Positions 43,770 to 53,900 of a stretch of 64,000 nt of DNA are shown piece after piece. The notes below the pieces were generated by a model. The model saw only the letters and a program-made list of their open reading frames with translations. It made no database searches and was not told where the DNA came from. The stretch covers positions 39,126,191-39,190,190 of the forward strand of contig NC_088302.1 in the NCBI RefSeq assembly GCF_032854445.1. The letters are read 5' to 3'. Position 1 is the stretch's first letter. Every line of letters starts with the position of its first letter. A program made the translations under genes and the position numbers. The stretch is from Liolophura sinensis. Its lineage: Eukaryota; Mollusca; Polyplacophora; Chitonida; Chitonidae.

Positions 43770-43988
43770 ATGAGACGAAACTCAGTGATCGTACTTAAGT
43801 ATATGGTAGTAGCGACGTTGTTTCTAATGATCTTACGAATCCTCGTGGCAATGATTGGGAGTGAGGGCCCTCGCGCTGACTTAGGAAATGAGCTGGGTAT
43901 GCCACAGGCTCCCAGGGAATCTGATGGGGCCTTAAAAGTCCAGAAAAAGTTACCCGTGAAGGACAAACTGCCTTCTAATGAGGACCAG
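43770..43988 (+). CDS. GALNT10-like: Copy B exon 1: start, anchor, stem
   Basis: 73 codons, phase 0 out at GACCAG/gtatgt. The CATCATGAG start context and MRRNS match copy A. The hydrophobic segment covers residues 8-29. Its last 83 nt and donor are duplicated 305 bp downstream. Confidence 0.9.
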
Positions 43989-46900
43989 GTATGTCTTTGT
44001 CTGTATACATGTGTACGAGCCTGCGTGTCTGTCAGGATACTGTATGTCTGTCTCAGTATATGTATACATGCATGTCTGATTACTGTATGTCCATGTCTGT
44101 ATCTATGTGAACATGCCTGCATGTCCGTCAGAATACTGTCTGTCTCTCTCTATATGTAGCCTACATGCATGTCTGATAACTGTATTTTCCATGTCTGTAT
44201 CTATGTGAACAGGCTCCCAGGGAATCTGATGGGGCCTTAAAAGTCCAGAAAAAGTTACCCGTGAAGGACAAACTGCCTTCTAATGAGGACCAGGTATGTC
44301 TTTGTCTGTATACATGTGTACGAGCCTGCGTGTCTGTCAGGATACTGTATGTCTGTCTCAGTATATGTATACATGCATGTCTGAGTACTGTATGTCCATG
44401 TCTGTATACATGCCAGCATGTCTGTCAGAATACTGTATGTCTCTCTTAGTAGATAACCTACATGCATGTCTGAGTACTGTATGGCCATGTCTGTATCTAT
44501 GTGTACATCCCTGCATGTCTGTCAGGATACTGTATGTCTCTGTGTTTAGCCTACATGCATGTCTGAGTACTGTCGCCCGTGTCTATATATATGTGTGTGT
44601 ATGCCAACATGTCTGTTTATTTCTTTACTTATTTGGTCTTTTACGCCGACTATTTATACGACTTATACGACGGCGGCCAGCATTATGGTTAGAGGAATCC
44701 CACGACCACGTCTGTCCTTGGCAGACCTTCCCACTTACAGCCAGACCTGTGCATGCATTGTATGTAGGCCTATATTTGTGCATTCCGTCATGCTTATCTT
44801 ATGTATTGAAAGTTTCTATACATGTAGGCTATACATACCTGCATGCCAGTTTGAGTACTTCATGTCTGCGAGTTTTCCTCAGTATGTACCTCTCTGTATA
44901 CGAGACCATGCCTGAATGCCTGACTGGGTAGACCAACATACCTCTGTCATTTCTGTGTTTGTGTATGTGCATCACGACAGAGAAAATGCTAACGTAAAGT
45001 TCCTGAAAGATGAAAGCCCATTAAAACTATCCACAAAAATAGTGGGATTTATTTTTTTTTTTTTTTCGAATTTTTTTTTTTTTTCATCTCAGTAAAATGC
45101 GTTTGGAACTTTTGAATCTGTAGTGACTTTATCTGACCATATGTGGGCAAATAACGTAGCATCACATTTTTGCCTCTTAACACACACAGGCCGCTAGATT
45201 CTATCGCTCTAAATGCATAAACTTATATATCTATGAATGCATTTGCCCAATGGACCGTGAAACGAACTGTTTCAAGGAAAACTGTGTAAGTGACGTCGCC
45301 GATACCCCCTGGGTCACTAAAGACCACTGTAGAACATGATATTTTATAAACATTTTACTCGGTTGGAAAAATTCTAAAAACTAAATCGAACTATATTCCT
45401 GGACAATGTTGAATGGTCTTTCATCTGATATATATTTCATGTTCATTAATGTTTCCTTTGCACCTCAAGTTTGTTTCTGCATACTCAACTCTGTCTGTAT
45501 ATGTGTATATGTCTGCCTGACTACCTAACTGCGCTGTTTGGCTCTCAGTCACCGTACATGCCAGCATGCTTGTCTGAGCATATAAATCTCTGGTTGCGTG
45601 CATATGCCTACATATCTGTCTGTGTACTGTATATCTGTCTGTCTCAAAATATACCTCTGTGGATTCGTGTACATGCCTGCATGTCTGTCTGAGTACTGTA
45701 TGTCTTTATGTATACTTGTACATGCTTGCATGTTTGTCTCAGAATATACCCGTGTCTGTATGTGTACATGCCTGCATGTCGGTCTCAGAATATACCCTGT
45801 CTGTATGTGTACATGCCTGCATGTCTGTCTGAGTACTGTATGTCTAACATTCTGTATATTTGTACATGCTTGCATGTGTGTCACAGCATATACCCGTGTC
45901 TGTATGTGTACATGCTTGCATGGCTGTCTCAGAATATATTCCTGTCTGCATGTAGCATATGCCCGTGTCTGTATGTTTGTACATGCTTGCATGTCTGTCT
46001 CAGCATATACCTCTAGCTGTCTGTATTTGTGCATGCTTGCATGTCTGTCGGAGTGCTGTATGTCACTTATATGTGTGAGCATTTGCCCCATATTTGTGCT
46101 TGTCTATCAGTATGTTACACTATATACTTGTGTAGGCTATAGCCATACGCATCGTCGATTACATAACCTCCCAAGATAATTGACAAGTTCGTTTACATTA
46201 ACTGATCGACTTTGAATTGTCGACAGATGGCGTAACTAGTCGCCAGTTTGCTTTAGTTGGCTTCAAACAGGGGCTTCATTTCAGAACAGCTGACGTCAGA
46301 TTTAACGTAAATGGTAGATCGCGGCCTGTGATAGCTAGACAACGTGTGTTACTGTTTCAATGTGACAGTTCGACCCACACTGTAATCAATAAGCCAGAGC
46401 GCCCCTCAGGGCGCCCCTCAGAGGGCCCCATGGAAGGGGGTTGACTCCTCTTCTGTTTCATTCCCTCCGCAAGGGGTAATATTAAATTCAATGGTAAATT
46501 TAACATATGGTATCTGATAAATTGCATTTAACGCTGCATTGCTTTTTGTTATTTGCTACCATTTAAGCATTTACAGTTAGCATAAAACCTTCACCTAAGT
46601 AAACTGACAAGAGGCCGTTTTTCACCGGTTGCCAGTTATCATGCTGTCGTCACTGCTCTGAAAACTTGAGATTCCACAATTTATTCTGCTTAATACATTA
46701 GGATAAGGTCGGATCATTTTGCAATGACTTGTTCTCCAAGTCAAAATATTCTCGCTTTGGCCTTATGACAGCTGTTAAGTTTAGACTGACTAAGCCGGCG
46801 TGTCCGGGCTAAGCAACCGGTGTTCGTCAAGTACGTACAGACAACCAATTAAGAGATGTGCATCATTCACTGTGGCAGGTCGAGTAGCAGAGATGGACAT

Positions 46901-47882
46901 TGATGTAACCATCTGAAAACTCAAACCCCAAGCAAGATGTCGTTTTTTTTTTCTAAAGCACGTGTAACAATGTTATTATTCGGAATGTCTAAAATATGAG
47001 GAGGAATGCCATGATGCAGGAGCGTAGTCTACGTCAAACGACATTCACTGTCCCAGTCACCTGAATTGACTTACCTGAAGAATGAAGAAAATACACTGTA
47101 AATTCGATTGGCATTTCTATATCGTCTTTTAGGTTGAGGACCCTCTGGAGAAGATCGACTGGCATGACTATAAGCAGATAGCGATAGACAAACACCGCAA
47201 AGGTACGCAACTCGCTATCTAACGCATCACCTTAACACCCATATACTGTAATTTTTCTAGTTTTTTAAACACCTGGCCTGCTCTTTGTACCCAGAACAAA
47301 TGCAACTGTAGCCGGAATATTTAGTTTCAATTTTGTTCAAATGGGTAGTCCACCCAGTGAAAAACATTCATATCTTTGCATGTTCAAAATAACACTTTGA
47401 CAACGAGTGTCACTTCAAACTCATGTTATCATATCGTTTGGAAAATTTCAGTTTAAGAAATATTTTATGTTTGGGCAACACAGAGTCTGGAAAAATATCT
47501 AGATAGTAGAATTTGGCCACCTGAATTTGCATTCAGTTGAAGTGACTATATAACTACCGGAAGTGTAAGTAACCTACATCCCATGTAAAACAATCAGTTC
47601 CTCATCTCTCTAGGCGTGGGCCCAAAATATCACATTGCAATGATCGTGAACATATTTAGCATGTGTGTAGCCCTTAACACTTCAGTGAAGTGTTCAGTCA
47701 TACGTATACCATAGGTACAAATTTGTGTCCATGGTGTCATTGGCTGATAATGTTCAGAACAACACGACTTTGCATATGGAAATTATTTCTAAACTAAAAT
47801 CATCCATGTCTGTTTCACCTCAAACCATCTTTATTTGTTTTTATTTACTTATTACCATTCTTAATATTTGTGCCGTGCGTAC

Positions 47883-47934
<52 letters not shown>

Positions 47935-50900
47935 CCAATTATTCCTATACACGTAAGCATATATCAAATTAGCTATGCATATATAACCAATCAGTTTCTC
48001 CCTTGCCTCTGATGTTGGTATAGGTGCGGGAGAGCAGGGACAGGCGGTCATTATCTCCCCTGATGGTGAGGAGAAAGCCAAAATGCAGTCTCTCTTCAAC
48101 CCTAACGGTTTCAATGCCTGGATTAGCGATAAGATCTCAGTCGAGAGGTCACTGGCTGATATACGGCACCCAGAGTAAGTGATAGCATCTGCTAACAGCT
48201 TTCCGTTTGTTTTGTTTTTTTGTTGTTTTTTTTAAAGTGGACAGCAATAAGTGTTCGTGATGTGTATATCAGGTATAAAGCAACATTGTTTATTGTGTGT
48301 TACAGATCACATATATAAAATGTGGTCATGATTTATGTGGTTCCCCGATATGAATACTGTTGTGATCCCGTATAACGTTAAATACAAATAGTTCAAATGT
48401 GAACTAAAGGTAAGCAGATGTCTGTCTTAATCAATAATCAATTATGTGGATTTCAACACGGGGTCAAACCTAATTTAACAATGTATGCTTCAGTGTGTTC
48501 TGATATTTCCACTAGAGATACATTGATTTGTCGGGACCTGTAAAAATAATACACGAATACATACACGTATAGCAAATAGATATAAAATGGTTACAAACAC
48601 ATTCATGTAAACGTACGAACAGTTTACTTCAGAATGTTGTGAAAACGTTACCAAACTGGATTCAGCCGTTTTGAATGTCCAGTCACAAAGTTCGTTTCCT
48701 AGAATAAGAAAACACCGGGTCAATCCACCGTTGGTCACAATTTCAATAACCAAGGTCAAGGAGGCAGTCGTTCTGTAATTCCACTGGTACAGCATCACAT
48801 GAATGCTCATGGAATGAACTGGAAACCTGGAATCTTTAATAATTCCAACTCACTTTTGGCATAGTATTACTGCTAAAAGGTCTCTAGCCAACAATTTCGC
48901 AGCCAGACATTCCGTGCCCTGGATTATAACACGAAGTAAAACACAAGATCACAAAAATCCCACATGAGTATATAGCTGTCACTTCGCACCATAATATCTT
49001 CTGATCGCTAGAAGACGCTCGATGTTCTCCCACGAATGAACTTCGTTAACTGCCCTAGGCTCACTATTTGTTGCCCGGCTCCTGTAAATATTAAGAACAG
49101 AATTCTATCGAAATCGACACCATTAACGGGCCTCTTGCATATACACACTGTACTTTGTTTATACCTACCACGGCGGCAAACATCAAAATATGCGCCTTCC
49201 TCTGCGCCTTTTGTGATTGGCAGTCCAGTTGGCTTGACGGCACTTACACGATGATATCGGCAAACATTACTGTATACATACATATGCGAGGAAAACAAAT
49301 TCACACAAAGATAACAACACTCTTCTATGTGTATAAGTTACGTAATAAGTAAAATAAGGGCGATACCTGATGACTGCCATTTCGTCCCACATGACTGACT
49401 AGGGTATACATTATGTACCTTTACGTACGTCTCCCTGCCAGCACTGGATTCCACCTAGTCATGACCTTGCTTGAATCGTTGCACTGGGCAGGGCATTTCT
49501 TCGGTTTTACAATTCCATATTCTGATTCTTTTGTATCAGGTGTAAAAATAAGAAATACCCGAGGAAGCTCCCCAGAGCAAGTATTATCATACCATTCTAC
49601 AACGAACACTGGACCACACTCTTAAGAACAGTTCACAGTGTAATCAACAGATCTCCCGCACATCTTCTTCATGAAGTAATCCTGGCGGATGACTTCAGCA
49701 ATAAAGGTTAGTGAATATATTGAACACTGTAATTAGTGACTTCAAATTCAAGGTAAGTAGATAACAACTCTGATAGTAAAGAAAGACTTGTCGATGAATT
49801 CAACAATAGATTAAGCGAGAGTTGGATTCGAACACGCGTCCAAATTAACAAGGAGTGAAGCAATCCAGTGTGGTCGGTCAGATCACACACACTTTTGCCA
49901 CCATGCAGCTAATAAATGTCAATTTATAGTGTTACCCTTTTCTTCCCTCAAGGTTCAAAAGTTTTTCTAGTTCCAGAATTTTATGGAATGTCCGCATTTT
50001 ATTAGACAAATCTTTCATGATTTGCGTAGGTCTTCATTTTATGTATTTATTTATTTCGTGTTGGACGCCACTCTCAAGAATTTTTCCCTTGTAAGACGTT
50101 TATTCGAAACCGAAGTAAACCACTGCCCTTCGTCGGATACCAGGCAAAGTTCTTGATAATGGCGGAACTGAAAAAGCGAGAGATGGATTCGAACTTGTGA
50201 CCACATTACCAAGGGTATGCATGATCGGCTCAATTGAGATTGTCTGTTGATTGCAGAATTTTTGGGAGCTCAACTGGAGTACTATATGAAGAGTAAATTT
50301 GACAAAGTCAAGGTGCTACGTGCCGAGAAACGAGAGGGGTTGATTCGCACCCGACTGCTGGGTGCCCGTGCTGCCACGGGGGACGTGCTCATCTTTTTAG
50401 ACTCTCACGTGGAGGCTAACACTAACTGGCTCCCTCCGCTGCTAGGTAAGACCTGATAACTCCGAGGGATATATTATTCCTCCGCGACTTTGGCGAATTC
50501 AGGGACTGTTGCCTACAACAGGTTATAGAAGTGTTTGGTGATATGTATTTTCCAAATGTGATACTTCAGAGTGTTTTTAGATTGAGAAAGTTTCTAACAT
50601 AATGCGCATTAACAATACATATATAATTGTTGAATCCAGGGCTGAAAGGCTTACAATTTATGAATATAGTATTTTGATAGCGATGAATGTGGTAAGTACT
50701 CTAGCTAAAAAATATAATCATTAGCAGTGTTTTTGATGTTTTGATGCATTAAATGGTAATATATTTCTGATCTGTATAATTTAGGCCTATTTAGGATGCT
50801 AATTTTTTAAAAGAGAAAGCAACAGATAATATAACCTGAGGTTTTCGGGTAGAGGAGTGGAAACAGGTCATATATTTTCTGATGGTAACTCAATAAATCT

Positions 50901-53900
50901 AGTTATAATGTGGACCTCCACCGAGACCATCGGGTGCGTCATGTAAGGGAAACAAGATATCGCACATATTGTTAAAAGGTAAACCCTGTACCCGACTGAT
51001 TGATCAAACTTGATTACATGGCGGCGCTTTCGATTCTCTCAAAATGTGCGATTATGGCTTTCGATTCTCTCAAAGTGTGCGATTATGCCTACTTTGAACT
51101 GTGATATCCCGGTTATGCAGGATCGATGCATATATACATTTGGTCTTGTGTTGTTGTTTGTTTTAATCATCAGAACCCATTGCCCTAAACCGGAAAACAG
51201 TTACCTGCCCTTTCATTGATGTCATTAGCTACGAGACGTTTGCATACAGCGCTCAGGACGAGGGTGCTCGGGGTGCATTTGACTGGAACTTTTTATACAA
51301 GCGAATTCCACTTTTACCCGAAGATTTGAAGCATCCGTCAGAACCCTTTAAGTAAGGTTTTGTGTAACATACAGAGTGTTATAGTAATGTTCTAGAAAAT
51401 AACCTTATTCACCAGAAATCACGTAAGTTAGAAATAATCTGAGTTCGACATTCTTACCTACTAAGCAAATCCGTTGCAGCTGCATGTAGGAATAATGACG
51501 GTAAAACATGCATTTTTGAATTGTGTGAATGACTTTCATCTTTGAAGAAACGGTGTATTCCTTTCACCAACAGATTAAGACAATCTCGCCTACTTATCTA
51601 GGCAGGGAGAACTGAACTGTAAAGCATATACTAAGCTATCTGTGTTTGCTTTCCAAATTGTGTCTTGGCGACAGATTGCTTAAGGATAGTGTTTCAGCCA
51701 GCCATAGGCTTCATTTCAAGGCTTCATTTCGCTTCAAGAAGTTTCTGCTGTAGAAAAAAACTTCCCAAGAACACATGCTTGGCGAAGCACGCGCCATAAG
51801 TGGTATACATTTATTGACAAAGTGACAAAAGTCTTGAACGAATCGGGAGATAGGAGAATGTCCCTTTGTCTTCACGAGCAACGAAGATGTCTACATCAGG
51901 ATAGACTTCTTTGTGAAAATTCTCCGCTATGATGTCGTTAATGGACGAGGTGCGTTTGACTGTGCGCCGTCAAAATATGAATTTCATATTCATCTCGCTC
52001 CTATACTTAATCAGGAGCCCAGTAATGGCAGGAGGCTTATTTGCAATCGACAAGGACTTTTTCTGGGAGCTTGGCGGTTATGACCCTGGCCTTGACACTT
52101 GGGGAGGAGAGCAGTATGAACTATCATTCAAGGTAAACCAGCTGAAAGTATCTATATATTTTTACAAGAATAATTTGTATTATGCTGGCCTGTTTGCTCT
52201 TTATGCAGATATAAATCTTGGCGATCGCTCGGTAGCAAAATGGTTGGATCGAATATCTGCTGCATGTAGTCTTTAACAGTGAATTTATAGTTTTCATTTC
52301 TTACATTACCAGTAACGTCTTTTATGACTTGTATATCTGGTGTCCTGTCATTCATATCTTACATTACCAGTAACGTCTTTCATGACTTGTATATCTGGTG
52401 TCCTCTCATTCATTTCTGGTGGCCAGTGTGCCGAGCTGTGGGTTAGCTCGGTTTATCGCTAGGCTTATGCTTTTTTGATAGACATCTTGTCGAGATTTGT
52501 TTATACATTTTCGGCGGTAGGAACTTCCAAGCCCACAAAATTACACAAGAAGATTTGTTTGACTTGTAGTTCACAAATTAAAAAAAATTGTTTTAGAATG
52601 CTCTAGACAGACAAAAAGCAACGATTATGGGAAAAGATAGGAGCGCGCGTTTCAGTGGACAAGCCGTGTTTGCTTTTGGATAGAACCCTTCAAATGAAGG
52701 ATCGTGCGATTCGAATTTGAAATTATTGTGACGTGACTATTCGGGAATTAATTATAAGGAGAAACAAGTTGACCGTGTTAAATTTTTTATTTTCACATTT
52801 TCTCCCATTTTAAGTTGCTTTATCTCCACAGATCTGGCAGTGTCACGGGTTGATGGTTGACGTCCCTTGTTCCAGGGTCGGTCATGTCTACAGGAAATAT
52901 GCTCCCTTCAGCCTCGGCTCTGTAGGCAAGGTCAGCCTTTAATGCCATCAACTTCTCAAAACTTTTTGTGCAGGAAATTTAATGCATTTATTTATCTGAT
53001 TGGTGTTTTACGTCGCATTCAGGAATACTTCACTTAATTATATAACGGCGACCAACATTATGGTGGGAGGAAACTGGACAGAACCTGGTAGATTTTGTGC
53101 AGGAAACGACATTGTCACTCAAGAATTTCATTCAGAGTTGAAAACTCGGTTTACACCACTGATATCAAGAATGACCTATATGGTCCATCGACACTTTACT
53201 TCACTGTTTTGTTTTGCTTCACTTTAACAAAACTAACAGCGGAGGTTTTTTACCGTCTCAGGAATGTATGGCATGCTTTTTTGTCATCGTTTAAATTTGA
53301 TTTGATCGAGTGTTCCTGGGGATAATACTTACTGGAATGATGACTATGACAAAGATTTATTTATTTATTTATTTGATTGGCGTTTTACGCCGTACTCAAG
53401 AATATTTCACTTATACGACGGCGGCCAGCATTATGGTGGGAGGAAACCGGGCACAGCCCGGGGGAAACCCACGATCATCCGCAGGTTGCTGGCAGACCTT
53501 CCCACTTACGGCCGGAGACTATGACAAAGAGCCACAAGGAGTAACTGTGAAGAGAGCACAGAAACTACTTTCTCCATGTCTCTCAAACCTTGCAAATTTT
53601 ACACGACAAATATTAAATATACTTTCTTTTAGAACTGACATTAAATTAGAAAAAAATTGAGCTTAATTTAAATCTGTTTTCTGTTCTTCTTAATACAAAG
53701 GCAAGGCCTCATGATTATCATATGTCATTTTATGCAGAAATAGTACAGATCACTCAAATAAAAGTTTCATGTGTAGAATTTCAAGCGTGTGGCTGAGGTA
53801 TGGATGGACGAGTATAAGGAGTACCTATATCAGCGACGGCCATACTGCAGACAGATAGACGCCGGCGACCTTTCCGCTCAGCTGGCGATTCGGAGCAAAC

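Noticed and set aside
45549-46179. Long overlapping ORFs (193 codons +, 180 codons -) rich in Cys, His and Met
   Set aside because: They run through a tandem minisatellite in intron 1 of copy B; both strands are open because of the repeat period, and no domain is seen.
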